A stretch of 64,000 nucleotides of DNA from DATCJA01 sp963814955 (lineage in GTDB: Bacteria; Acidobacteriota; Vicinamibacteria; Vicinamibacterales; UBA2999), in the NCBI GenBank assembly GCA_963814955.1, contig CAWFEX010000006.1:310001-374000 (forward strand). The letters run 5' to 3'. Positions 28,962 to 37,601 of this stretch are shown piece after piece. A model generated the notes under the pieces. It saw nothing but the letters and a program-made list of their open reading frames with translations. It was not told where the DNA came from and made no database searches. How positions within the stretch are numbered: the first letter of the stretch is position 1; every line of letters starts with the position of its first letter. Both the position numbers and the translations under genes were made by a program.

Positions 28962-29972
28962 TCAGTCCAGGCCGTGAAGGATATCGCGCTGCGCGTCCCA
29001 GTAGCGATAAAAGTGATACCACGCGTGCGGGTATAGCCGCACGCGCGACTCGATGACGTCGGCGACACACTGCGTCGCCTGCTGAATGGCCGCATCCCGC
29101 GGCAACTGCGGATCGACATAGACGGGCGTCCCGGCAAACGTTCTGAAGCGTCCCCGCCCCATCCGCTCGAGAAAGCAGGGAATCAGCGGCGCGCCGCTCA
29201 GGTACGCCAGCAGCGCGGGGGTCTGCAGGAAATACGCGGGCCGTCCGAGGTGCGTGACCTGCACGCGATCTCGCCCAAGATGGCGATCGATCAACATCGC
29301 GACGAGGCGATTCTGACCGAGCATCCGCCGGATGTGGAGGGCGGTCTCGAGAGACTGCCGCACTTCGAGTGTGTCAACGCCCATCCGCGCCCGGGTCTGG
29401 CGGCGAAGGCGATTCACCTCCGGATCCGACTCGGCCATCGCCACGACCGTGAGCGGGAGATTCAGCACGCGCATCAGCAGGCCGCCAATCTCCCAGCACC
29501 CGTAGTGACCGGTCACGATCAACCCGCCTTTGCCGCGTGCGAGCACGCTCTCGAACGTCGCGCGGTCTTCTGGCCGGATGTCGAACGTCGTGAGCAGTTC
29601 CCGATCGCCGGCCGACAACGCGTGGAGAAAGTCGATCGTGTCGTACGCGTAGCTGCGATAGGTCTTCAACGCATCCCGTCGCAGCGCCTCGTCGGTGGCG
29701 TCGGGCATCACCGCGCGCAGATTCGCCGCGACGGCCGCGTTGGTTTCGGCCATGACGCGCCACGCCAGCCACGTGCCGACATGGCCGATGCCGTATGACA
29801 CTGCGCGCGGCAGCGCGCCGACTCCTCGCACGGTGAGGCCGAAAATCAGCCCGGAGTTGAGCGAGTGATGAGTCCAGCGCCGAGGGATGCCGCCGGCGCC
29901 GGACGAAGTCACTCCGGAGCCGGCCTGCGCGCTTTCGGGGGTCGGAGACGCCGGTGAGCGTGATTCGGGCAT
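28962..29972 (-). CDS. lysophospholipid / lipid A-type acyltransferase (LpxL-HtrB superfamily)
   Basis: The 336-residue protein has the HX4E active-site motif in VTGHYGCWEIGGLLM. Other family features are AMAESDPEVNRLRRQTRARMGVDTLEVRQSLETALHIRRML, AMLIDRHLGRDR and PLIPCFLERMGRGRFRTFAG. It would transfer an acyl chain, perhaps the finished polyene, to a glycerolipid or sugar acceptor on the inner face of the inner membrane. It is the last gene of a minus-strand set MMPL, GT2, acyltransferase, with 6 bp between it and GT2. Confidence 0.87.
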   Translation of the reverse strand: MPESRSPASPTPESAQAGSGVTSSGAGGIPRRWTHHSLNSGLIFGLTVRGVGALPRAVSYGIGHVGTWLAWRVMAETNAAVAANLRAVMPDATDEALRRDALKTYRSYAYDTIDFLHALSAGDRELLTTFDIRPEDRATFESVLARGKGGLIVTGHYGCWEIGGLLMRVLNLPLTVVAMAESDPEVNRLRRQTRARMGVDTLEVRQSLETALHIRRMLGQNRLVAMLIDRHLGRDRVQVTHLGRPAYFLQTPALLAYLSGAPLIPCFLERMGRGRFRTFAGTPVYVDPQLPRDAAIQQATQCVADVIESRVRLYPHAWYHFYRYWDAQRDILHGLD

Positions 29973-29978
29973 GTGCGC

Positions 29979-30659
29979 CTACGCGCGCTCGATGTAGCGG
30001 TAATACACAGCCCGAAAGCAGGTGCGTGTGGTGTCGCGGACCGGACGCAGTTTGCTCCGGCCGGCCCCATAGACGGCGCTGACCGGCACCTGGGCGATCC
30101 GTCCGCCCAGGCGTCCCGCTCTGATCAGCATCTCCGTTTCGATGTCGTAGCCGGTCGCCCGCACGCGCATGCGCTTCAGCAGGCCGACGTGAAAGAGCCG
30201 ATACCCGCACTGCGTATCCTCGAGTGGCACGCCCACAAACGACGACAGCGCGCGGCTGCCGATGACGTTCGCATGGTACCGCGACGAGGGCATCGAGCTC
30301 CGCTCGAAGTGGCGCACACCGACGACGAGATCGGCGCCGGTCTCTACAGCGGCGGCAATAAACCGTGGTGCTTCGTCCGGTCGATGCTGCATGTCGCCGT
30401 CGAGCGTCAGCACGTAGTCGGCACTTAGCTGCGTCAGGATGTGGTGCAACCCGGTGCGCACAGCCTGGCCCTTGCCTCGCGTGCGCTCGTGCCGCAGCAC
30501 CACCGCGCCGGCGGCCTCGGCCAGGGCCGACGTCTCGTCGGCCGAGCCATCGTCCACGACAACGGCGCTGCGTACATGTGGCCGAACGCCGTCCACCACC
30601 TCTCGAATCGTTGCCGCTTCGTTCAGCGCCGGGATCAGCGCGACGACGTGAGGCATCAT
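29979..30659 (-). CDS. family 2 glycosyltransferase
   Basis: The start is the ATG pair at 30659/30656, which overlaps the MMPL stop by 4 bp. The GT-A features are HVVALIPALNEAATIREVVDGV, AVVVDDGSADETSALAEAAG, RGKGQAVRTGL, LTLDGDMQHRPDEA (DxD-like DGDMQH) and DTQCGYRLFHVGLLKRM. The protein has 226 residues and no C-terminal membrane helices. It resembles dolichol-phosphate-mannose-synthase-like enzymes. In aryl-polyene pathways a GT2 and an acyltransferase build the lipid or glycan anchor. Confidence 0.9.
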   Translation of the reverse strand: MMPHVVALIPALNEAATIREVVDGVRPHVRSAVVVDDGSADETSALAEAAGAVVLRHERTRGKGQAVRTGLHHILTQLSADYVLTLDGDMQHRPDEAPRFIAAAVETGADLVVGVRHFERSSMPSSRYHANVIGSRALSSFVGVPLEDTQCGYRLFHVGLLKRMRVRATGYDIETEMLIRAGRLGGRIAQVPVSAVYGAGRSKLRPVRDTTRTCFRAVYYRYIERA

Positions 30660-33121
30660 GGGTGTTTCTCCGGCAGCAATGTCAGCAGCGCCGGAAGCAC
30701 CAGCACCGACGCGGCCATCAGCGCGACGACGCTGACCACCGACACCACGCCAATCGACTGCAGCGGCGGGTAGCTGGAGCCGATGAGCGTACCGTAACCG
30801 ATCAATGTGATCGCGCCAGCCACGAGAATGACCGAGGCCAGCTCCGTCGTGGCGCGCGTGGCGTCTCGCCGCTCGCGGTAACGGTGCACGACGTGCACGC
30901 CGTAGTCGACCCCGATGCCGACGAACGTAATCACGGCAAAGACCGAGAAGAGATCGAGCTCGTAGCCGATGAGCGCAAGAAAGCCTCCTGCCCACAGCAG
31001 CCCCAGAATCGTCGGCACCAGCGTCAGCAACGCAAGACGCCAGTCGCGAAACGTGATCACAATCATCCCGACAACGACCAGACTCCCCACGCCGAGGCCG
31101 CGGAGGAACTGCGGCATGAAGTGCTCGCTCAGCTCGTCGTTGACCAGCGGGAGCCCGGTCAGCACTATCGATCCGTCCGACGCGCCAACCGCGCGCCGCA
31201 GCGCGTTCAGATCGTCCGCTCCGCGGGGGAACGCGTAGCTGGCGAGGGTCCAGCGACCGCCGTCGTGTGAGATGAATCGTCGAGCGACGTCGTCGAATCC
31301 GTGCTCGGCAAACGCGTCCCACGAAATGCGCTGAGTGGGCGCGGTCAGGCGAGGCAGACGCTCCACGAACGATTCAAAGGCACCCGGGCGGAACCCGGCG
31401 TCGGCCGCGGCCGTTTCGAGCGACGTCCGCAGCACGGCCGTCGTCGGAAGCCCCTGCTGGACGGCTCGGCGCCGTGCCTCCTGCGTCCGGTCGGACGGCA
31501 ACAGCGTGGATGGCGCGTGCATCTCGAGCGACGGGACAGCGCGCCGAACCTGCTCCACCAGCCGTTCGTTGCGCTCGAGCAACGCCTGCAGGTCTTGGCC
31601 GGCCTCCACCACGAGGACGACGTCCCCGGCCAGGCCAAAGTCCTCTGTTACCTGTTCCGTCAGGAGCGCTCCTGGAGTGACGGACCGCAACCGCTCGAGA
31701 GTGGGGTTGACCCGCAGCGTCGACACCAGCACGGCAGACGCAACCGTGAGCACACCGGCCGCGACGAGCACCGGTACACGTTGCCGCCTGACGGCGGATG
31801 CCAGTGCGGGTAGATGGAGCGAGCGAAGCTCGACCTCTCGAGGTGGGCGGGGGACGCCCGCCAGCGCCGCGGGCACAATCAACAACGTCAATACCCCGCA
31901 CGCCAGCATGCCCGCACCGATCAGCAGGCCCAGCTGCTGCAGGCTGGGAAAATCCACCACGATCAGACCCAGAAACGTGGCGGCCGTCGTCCACATGCCC
32001 AGCAGCATGCTGGCGGAGGGTCCGCCCAGGGCGCGAATCGCGGCGAGTGGCTCGAGCCCTTCAGAAACCGCCTGGCGATAGGCGACATACATCAGGACCA
32101 CGCCGTCGACGCCGAGGCCAAACATCATCGCCGCGGCGCCGGTGGCCGCGGCAGAGAGCGTGACGCCGGCGAGCCCCAGCAGGCCGATCGCGACCAGGAG
32201 CCCCACGGCGGACGGTACCGGACCGACCACCAGGAGCCAGGGACTGCGGAACACGAGAAACAGCAGCGGCAGCATCAGGGCGAGCGACCCGACGCCGTTC
32301 GTGATGCTTTCGCGCGTGACCATGGCTTCGGCTTCGACGGCGATGCGGTGTCCGCCGGCGAACTCCACACGCAGCGGCGGCAGCGGCTCGCCCTCGCCGT
32401 CAACAGGCCGCGCCGCTTCACGTTCGGCCTTGATTGCGGCGAGCCGATCGAACAACGCGCGAGAAAACGCCGTGTTGAAGGGCGGCTGCGCCGGCCTGGC
32501 GATCACCAGGCGTCGGCGACCATCGCCACTGATGTATCCCTGCGTCGAAATTCCGGCTCGAAGCGCGGACCGGGCGCCGAGCGGCTGTTGCAGCAGCTCG
32601 TGAAGGCGGAACGGGTCTTCGCGCACCAGCGTCGTGATTTCCGGCGATGGGATGGTCAGCAACTCGCGGGTGACCGCAAGCGCCGGACGCATGCCTTCGG
32701 GCCCCAAGCGCGCCAGCGCCTCAGAGAGGCGTTCGTCGCTGAGGAGGAGCAGTTGCCGATCCGCCAGCCACCCCCAGTCGCGCGACCCGTCCAGGCGCCC
32801 ACTGTCGACGCGCCGCAGCTCCGGCGTCTCACGAAGGGCAGCGACCCAGTGGTCGATCTCCTCGTCGTACTCGCTGATGGCATGCTGCTCGGGAGCGGAG
32901 AACACGACGAAGAGATCGTCGAGCGTCCCGAAGCGCTCGAGGTACCCGCGAAAGGCCGGAATTGCCCGGCCGCGCGCTGGCAGCAGACGCAGCACGTCGG
33001 CATCAAATGCAACGCGCTGCAGTCCGACAAGAGAAGCGGCGATCAGGACAGCGACGCCGGCGAAAACCCGGAGACGGTGTCCGTGCGCCCAGACGACGAC
33101 GCGTTCGAAGGATGAGCCCAT
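30656..33121 (-). CDS. MMPL-type RND exporter
   Basis: The frame opens at 33307 but the Met at 33121 begins a good first helix (SSFERVVVWAHGHRLRVFAGVAVLIAASLVGLQ), giving 821 residues. Two copies of the RND/MMPL unit are visible, each with a periplasmic loop and a five-helix block: LALMLPLLFLVFRSPWLLVVGPVPSAVGLL with GAAAMMFGLGVDGVVLMYVAY, and VVVGMIVITFRDWRLALLTLVPTILGLLW with FVGIGVDYGVHVVHRYRER. GVDYGVH carries the proton-relay Asp type. It likely moves the lipid-linked product out of the inner membrane. It heads the MMPL-GT2-acyltransferase operon. Confidence 0.9.
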   Translation of the reverse strand: MGSSFERVVVWAHGHRLRVFAGVAVLIAASLVGLQRVAFDADVLRLLPARGRAIPAFRGYLERFGTLDDLFVVFSAPEQHAISEYDEEIDHWVAALRETPELRRVDSGRLDGSRDWGWLADRQLLLLSDERLSEALARLGPEGMRPALAVTRELLTIPSPEITTLVREDPFRLHELLQQPLGARSALRAGISTQGYISGDGRRRLVIARPAQPPFNTAFSRALFDRLAAIKAEREAARPVDGEGEPLPPLRVEFAGGHRIAVEAEAMVTRESITNGVGSLALMLPLLFLVFRSPWLLVVGPVPSAVGLLVAIGLLGLAGVTLSAAATGAAAMMFGLGVDGVVLMYVAYRQAVSEGLEPLAAIRALGGPSASMLLGMWTTAATFLGLIVVDFPSLQQLGLLIGAGMLACGVLTLLIVPAALAGVPRPPREVELRSLHLPALASAVRRQRVPVLVAAGVLTVASAVLVSTLRVNPTLERLRSVTPGALLTEQVTEDFGLAGDVVLVVEAGQDLQALLERNERLVEQVRRAVPSLEMHAPSTLLPSDRTQEARRRAVQQGLPTTAVLRTSLETAAADAGFRPGAFESFVERLPRLTAPTQRISWDAFAEHGFDDVARRFISHDGGRWTLASYAFPRGADDLNALRRAVGASDGSIVLTGLPLVNDELSEHFMPQFLRGLGVGSLVVVGMIVITFRDWRLALLTLVPTILGLLWAGGFLALIGYELDLFSVFAVITFVGIGVDYGVHVVHRYRERRDATRATTELASVILVAGAITLIGYGTLIGSSYPPLQSIGVVSVVSVVALMAASVLVLPALLTLLPEKHP

Positions 33122-33176
33122 GAGGCCCGTGCGAGTATAGCAATCCTCCGAGTGTGCTACGCTCGGCGCTCCCGCG

Positions 33177-34616
33177 ATGCACGTGCTGCTCCTCAGGCCC
33201 GTTCCGATCAACGAACGCTTCGGCCTTGGCCCGTTCTTTCGTATCGAGCCGCTCGGCATGGCATACATTGCGGCGGCTCTCGAACAGCAAGGCCACACCG
33301 CCACCATCGCCGACCTTCGATTCGGTCGCTCGGTCGAGCATTACCTCCGCACCGAGCGTCCCAGCCTGGTCGGCATTGCTGGCATGCACGCGCTCGAAAC
33401 CGACGACGTCATCGGGCTTGCCGCGAGAGTGCGCCGGGCCTCGCCCGACGTGCCGATTCTGATCGGCGGTCATACGGCATCGGCCTACCCTGCGCCGTTT
33501 CTCACCTCAGACGTGACAGCCGTCGTCGTGGACGATGGCGAACGCGCCCTGCCGCGGGTCGTCGCGGCCCTCGAACGCCGGCAGCCGCTGGCGAGTGTGC
33601 CCGGCCTCGTGATGCGCGACGACGCCGGGGTCATCACGCGCACCGCCGGCCCGCTCGGGACCCTCACTCTCGACGAAGTGCCGAGGCCGGCCCGGCACCT
33701 GGTGGACCGCTGGCGCAACCAGTACGCGTGCCTGGGGCACCGGCCCGTGTGGTTGATTGAAACGGCCCGCGGCTGTCCGTTCCGCTGCTCGTTCTGCTCA
33801 ATCTGGCAGCTGCACGCCCGCACGGTGCGCGAGCGGTCGATCGGCGAGGTCGCCGACGACTTCGCGTCGGTCGGGGACGACATCTTCGTGGCCGACGACC
33901 TGTTCTGGTACAACCCGGCGCGCAGCCTGGCGCTCGCGACCGAGTTGAAGCGCCGCGGCGTGCGGAAGAAATGGATTCTGGTGCAGAGCCGAGTCGATCT
34001 GGTGGCCCGTCACCATGATCTGCTGGCGGCCTGGCGCCCCCTCGCCAGGGAATTCGACGTCTTCTTCGGGCTCGAGGCGGCGACCAACGACGGCCTGACA
34101 GGCCTCGTGAAGGATGCCACCGTCGATCAATCAGCGCAGGGCATTGCGGTGGCGCGGGAGCTGACGTACGGGGTGACCGGCAATTTCGTGATCGATCCGG
34201 CGTGGCGCGAAGAGGACTTCGAGCGGCTTTGGGCCTTCGTGGAGCGCTTCCAGTTGTACCAGGCGGGATACACGATTCTCACGCCGCTGCCCGGCACGGC
34301 GTATTTCGAAGAGATGCGGTCGCGTATCGGTGCGCGCGAGTGGGCGCATTTCGACATGCACCACCTGCTGTGGGAGCCGGCGCTCGGCCCCGACCGTTTC
34401 TTCGAGCTGTATTGCGAAACGTGGCGCCGCTCGGTGCTGAACCTGCGCGGCCGCAAGTCGGTGTGGCAGTGGATGCGCGAAGTCGACCCCGGGAACGCGC
34501 TCTTCCTGCTGCAGGCGCTGCGCCGCACGCAGAAGATGCTCGACCCGCGGCACTACCTGGCCGAGTACGACCTGGTGCCGCCCGCCCGCTCGATCGTCAC
34601 GGCGCAGCCGGCGTAA
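33177..34616 (+). CDS. B12-binding-domain radical SAM enzyme, HpnR-like
   Basis: The protein has 479 residues. The N-terminal Rossmann-like cobalamin domain (1-140) has LLLRPVPINERFGLGPFF, IEPLGMAYIAAALEQQGH and PILIGGHTAS; the classical DxHxxG motif is absent. The radical-SAM motif is RGC200-PFR-C204-SF-C207-SIW. Downstream DIFVADDLFWYN, LVQSRVDLVARH and FFGLEAATNDGL match the HpnR/hopanoid C-3 methylase group as I know it. It probably performs a radical methylation or related change on a lipid or polyene. Its 3' end overlaps the end of the convergent LolA-like gene by 20 bp. Confidence 0.82.
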   Translation: MHVLLLRPVPINERFGLGPFFRIEPLGMAYIAAALEQQGHTATIADLRFGRSVEHYLRTERPSLVGIAGMHALETDDVIGLAARVRRASPDVPILIGGHTASAYPAPFLTSDVTAVVVDDGERALPRVVAALERRQPLASVPGLVMRDDAGVITRTAGPLGTLTLDEVPRPARHLVDRWRNQYACLGHRPVWLIETARGCPFRCSFCSIWQLHARTVRERSIGEVADDFASVGDDIFVADDLFWYNPARSLALATELKRRGVRKKWILVQSRVDLVARHHDLLAAWRPLAREFDVFFGLEAATNDGLTGLVKDATVDQSAQGIAVARELTYGVTGNFVIDPAWREEDFERLWAFVERFQLYQAGYTILTPLPGTAYFEEMRSRIGAREWAHFDMHHLLWEPALGPDRFFELYCETWRRSVLNLRGRKSVWQWMREVDPGNALFLLQALRRTQKMLDPRHYLAEYDLVPPARSIVTAQPA

Positions 34617-35238
34617 AGACCGAGTCGTCAATCGCCGGATTCACGCGCACCTCGTCGAACGACATCCTTTTGGTGTCGCCGTTGGGGAACGTCATCGACA
34701 GCGACGACACCATCACCGTGTCGCGGTCGATCCACAACGCGAGCATCGACAATCCCTCGCGGATCTGCTTGCGCCGCGGCACCATCGTCACCCGCCATGC
34801 CCCGGGACGATCCGGGGCATCCACGGCGGTGATGTCGAAGTTGCTTCGAAGCTGCGCCGGCGACTTGTCGGCGAAATACTGCTGAATCCGCCGCTGCGTC
34901 GGGCCGATGGCGAGACGCTGATCGATCGAGCGCGCGGGCCAGACCATCCGCATCGTATCGCCGTCGATGAGCACGGTGCGCCGTTCGGGCTCGTCGTAGT
35001 GGAGCACGATCCTGTGAGGGCGAATGACGGCGAGCGTGCCGCGCGCGGTGAGCGGTCGCGCAAGCAGCGATGATGTCGACTCTTCGACAAATGCCGCGGT
35101 CAGCGTCTTGAGCGACGCCTCGACGGGGCGGCCGCGCGCGTAGATCTCGTCGAAGAGATCGGCGGTGGCCACGCGATCGAGGCTCAGCATCACGACGAGC
35201 AGCGCGGTCACCGGCGCCCACCGCCATTTGAGGAGCAT
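34597..35238 (-). CDS. LolA-like outer-membrane lipoprotein carrier
   Basis: The 213-residue protein has signal peptide WAPVTALLVVMLSLDRVATA and a LolA-type half-barrel: LKTLTAAFVEESTSSLLARPLTARGTLAVIRPHRIVLHYDEPERRTVLIDGDTMRMVWP, later GAWRVTMVPRRKQIREGLSMLALWIDRDTVMVSSLSMTFPNGDTKRMSFDEVRVNPAIDDSVF. LolA homologues are a steady part of aryl-polyene and flexirubin clusters and probably carry the lipid product across the periplasm. It starts 8 bp from the divergent chain-length-factor gene, so they share one regulatory region. Confidence 0.87.
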   Translation of the reverse strand: MLLKWRWAPVTALLVVMLSLDRVATADLFDEIYARGRPVEASLKTLTAAFVEESTSSLLARPLTARGTLAVIRPHRIVLHYDEPERRTVLIDGDTMRMVWPARSIDQRLAIGPTQRRIQQYFADKSPAQLRSNFDITAVDAPDRPGAWRVTMVPRRKQIREGLSMLALWIDRDTVMVSSLSMTFPNGDTKRMSFDEVRVNPAIDDSVFTPAAP

Positions 35239-35246
35239 CTTTCGGG

Positions 35247-36479
35247 ATGGTAACGTACGGCCAAGTGCCCTCGAGTGTTGTCGTCAGTGGCATCGGTGTG
35301 GTGTCCACACTTGGCGCCTCTCGTGAGAGCTTTCGCGACGGCCTGCTGGCCGGCCGCAGCGGCATCGCACCCGTCACCGCCTTCGACGTCAGCGCCTGCC
35401 GCACGCGCGTGGCCGCGTCGGTCACGGGCTTCGAGCCGACGGCATGGATCCCGCCGATGAAGCTCCGGCGGATGGACGATACGGCTCGATACGCGGTGGT
35501 CGCCACGCGGCAGGCCTTCGAGGATGCGTCCTACCCGCTCGGCGGCGACGGTGACGAACACGCCGGCGTCATCATGGGTACGTTCACCGCCGGCGGGCAG
35601 GCGACCAGCGAGTACCTGCGCGCGCTGCACGCCGGGGGTCCCGCCGGCGCGCCGGCGATCCTGTTCAACAGCACCGTCGCCAACGCGCCCGCGAGCCTCG
35701 CGGGCCTCGAGTTCAAGCTGCGGGGGCCCAACGTCACGATAAGCCAGAAGGAAAGCTCCGGCCTGGCGGCGATCGTGTCGGCGACCGACACGATTCGGCT
35801 CGGTCGCGCGCCGGCGCTCGCTGCCGGCGGCGTGGACGCCATCTTCGACATCTTCTTTCGCGTGCACAGCCGCTTCGGCGTCATGGCCGACGGCGATGCC
35901 CCCGGACCGTTCGACCGGCACCGTCGAGGATTCGTCCTTGGCGAGGGAGGCTTTGCGCTCCTGCTCGAAAGCGAGACGGCGTGGGGATCGCGGGCCGCGA
36001 AACGGTACGGCGCCGTGATGGGGGTCGCGGGCGGCAGTGCGGCCGTGGGCATCAACCAGTGGCCTGACACGCCGGCGCCTCTTGTGCGAACCATGCATGA
36101 CGCCATCGGCGACGCCGGCCTTTCGCCTGGCGACATCGACGTGGTGTACGCCTCGGCCAACGCGACCCCAGTGCTCGATCGCGTGGAAGCGCAGGCGCTG
36201 GCGGTGCTGTTTGGCGCCGCCCGGCCGCTGGTCACGTCGATCAAAGGGGCGATCGGGGAATTCGGCGCGTCCGGCGCGGCCTCGTGTGCGGCGGCGTTTC
36301 TGTGTGGCGCTCAGGGCGAAGTGCCGCCCATCGCCGGACTCGCCGTGGTCGACGACGCCGCGAGCGGCCTCAATCTCGCGCGTGCACGTCAACAGGCGCC
36401 CGGTCCGTTCGTTCTGGTCAACAGCACGGCGTCGGGCGGATCGCTCTTCAGCGTCGTGCTCCACGTGGCGCGTCACTGA
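35247..36479 (+). CDS. ketosynthase-like chain-length factor (KS-beta) with lost catalytic triad
   Basis: The 410-residue thiolase-fold protein starts VVVSGIGVVSTLG and keeps the family core (GPNVTIS, FVLGEGGFALLLES). The three catalytic residues of a KS are changed: the Cys position reads QKESSG (Glu at about 169), the HGT motif reads ASANATP, and the second His in the SxxGHxxGAxG motif is replaced (SIKGAIGEFGASG). This is the mark of a chain-length factor that pairs with an active KS, here the gene at 42282. It is the first gene of a long plus-strand operon (35247-43493). Confidence 0.85.
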   Translation: MVTYGQVPSSVVVSGIGVVSTLGASRESFRDGLLAGRSGIAPVTAFDVSACRTRVAASVTGFEPTAWIPPMKLRRMDDTARYAVVATRQAFEDASYPLGGDGDEHAGVIMGTFTAGGQATSEYLRALHAGGPAGAPAILFNSTVANAPASLAGLEFKLRGPNVTISQKESSGLAAIVSATDTIRLGRAPALAAGGVDAIFDIFFRVHSRFGVMADGDAPGPFDRHRRGFVLGEGGFALLLESETAWGSRAAKRYGAVMGVAGGSAAVGINQWPDTPAPLVRTMHDAIGDAGLSPGDIDVVYASANATPVLDRVEAQALAVLFGAARPLVTSIKGAIGEFGASGAASCAAAFLCGAQGEVPPIAGLAVVDDAASGLNLARARQQAPGPFVLVNSTASGGSLFSVVLHVARH

Positions 36480-36556
36480 GATCACGCGGAGGCGGCCGGC
36501 CCACGAACCGCGCCCGGGCGGCGACCCCTCAGCTGCATGCTACGATCACCCGGGGA

Positions 36557-37318
36557 ATGCACGAGCCGCCTCACGAACTCCCCTTGCGCGGCCGTGTCGC
36601 AGTCGTAACGGGCGGGTCTCGCGGGATCGGCCGCGGCGTCGCCGAACTGCTCGCCGAACAGGGCGCAACCGTCGCCATCGGCTACCGGGAACAGGCCGAT
36701 CTGGCCACAGAGGTCGTGTCCGGCATTGTCGCGGCGAGCGGTCGGGCATGGGCCGGTCAATGCGACGTCGCCCACGACACCTCCGTCGCCGGGTTTTTCG
36801 AACGTGCGGTGGCGGCGGTAGGAAACATCGACATTCTCGTCAACAACGCCGGAGTCTCGCGCGACACGCACGTCCTCATGACCGACCGCGCCCGGTGGGA
36901 CGAGGTGCTGGACGTCAATCTCGACGGCGCGTTCAACTGCGTGCGGGCCGTGGTCCGCGGGATGTTGCTGCGGCGGTGGGGTCGCATCATCAACGTGAGC
37001 TCGCCCAGCGCCGTCATGCCGCTCCTGGGCCAGGCGGCTTACGCGGCATCGAAAGCCGGGCTCGAAGGCTTTACCCGAGGGCTGTCCCGGGATCTGGCCG
37101 GCAAAGGCGTGCTCGTCAACGCGGTGGCGCCCGGCATGATAGAGACCGACATGCTGAAGCGCATCCCGGTGGCGGCGCGCGATAGTTATCTCAAGGCGGT
37201 CGCACTCGGACGCGTCGGCACGCCGCGCGAGGTTGCCGAGTTGATTGCGTTTCTCGCGTCCGACCGGGCAAGCTACATTACGGGGCAGGTCATCGCGGTC
37301 GACGGAGGGCTGCGGTGA
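36557..37318 (+). CDS. 3-oxoacyl-ACP reductase (FabG-like SDR)
   Basis: The ATG at 36557 is chosen over a longer frame. The protein (253 residues) begins LRGRVAVVTGGSRGIGRGVAELLAEQG, with the NADPH motif TGGSRGIG. The NNAGVSRD motif, the catalytic Ser in NVSSPSA and YAASKAGLEGF (YxxxK) follow. The C-terminus YITGQVIAVDGGLR is typical of FabG. It would reduce the 3-keto group in each elongation round. It is co-transcribed with the ACP gene 21 bp downstream. Confidence 0.92.
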   Translation: MHEPPHELPLRGRVAVVTGGSRGIGRGVAELLAEQGATVAIGYREQADLATEVVSGIVAASGRAWAGQCDVAHDTSVAGFFERAVAAVGNIDILVNNAGVSRDTHVLMTDRARWDEVLDVNLDGAFNCVRAVVRGMLLRRWGRIINVSSPSAVMPLLGQAAYAASKAGLEGFTRGLSRDLAGKGVLVNAVAPGMIETDMLKRIPVAARDSYLKAVALGRVGTPREVAELIAFLASDRASYITGQVIAVDGGLR

Positions 37319-37339
37319 GTCAACCGGCATCGATTCGAC

Positions 37340-37600
37340 ATGACTGACACGGTTCGCACGGACATCAAGCTGGCGATCGTCCGCAGCCTGCGCCTGCCCA
37401 TCGCTGCCGACGAGATCGGCGACGATGTGCCGCTCTTTGGCGAAGGGCTCGGTCTCGACTCCATCGACGTGCTGGAGCTCGTTCTGGAGCTCGAGCGCTC
37501 GTTCGGCGTGTCGATCAGCGATGAAGCCACCGGCGCGCGCGTGTTGCGCACGGTCAACACCATCGCCGAATTCGTCGAAGCGAATCGAAAGCCTGCGTGA
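37340..37600 (+). CDS. acyl carrier protein
   Basis: The 86-residue protein has the phosphopantetheine site in GLGLDSIDVLELVLELERSFG (Ser of DSID). The helix pattern and acidic composition are those of ACPs. It lies between the ketoreductase and the polysaccharide deacetylase; the next gene starts one base after its TGA. It is presumably the dedicated carrier for the polyene chain in this cluster. Confidence 0.93.
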   Translation: MTDTVRTDIKLAIVRSLRLPIAADEIGDDVPLFGEGLGLDSIDVLELVLELERSFGVSISDEATGARVLRTVNTIAEFVEANRKPA

Positions 37601-37601
37601 C

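Noticed and set aside
31814..33115. 433-residue plus-strand open frame over the MMPL exporter
   Set aside because: It is an antisense frame in high-GC DNA with Arg/Gln-rich composition; the exporter's membrane helices are clear on the other strand.
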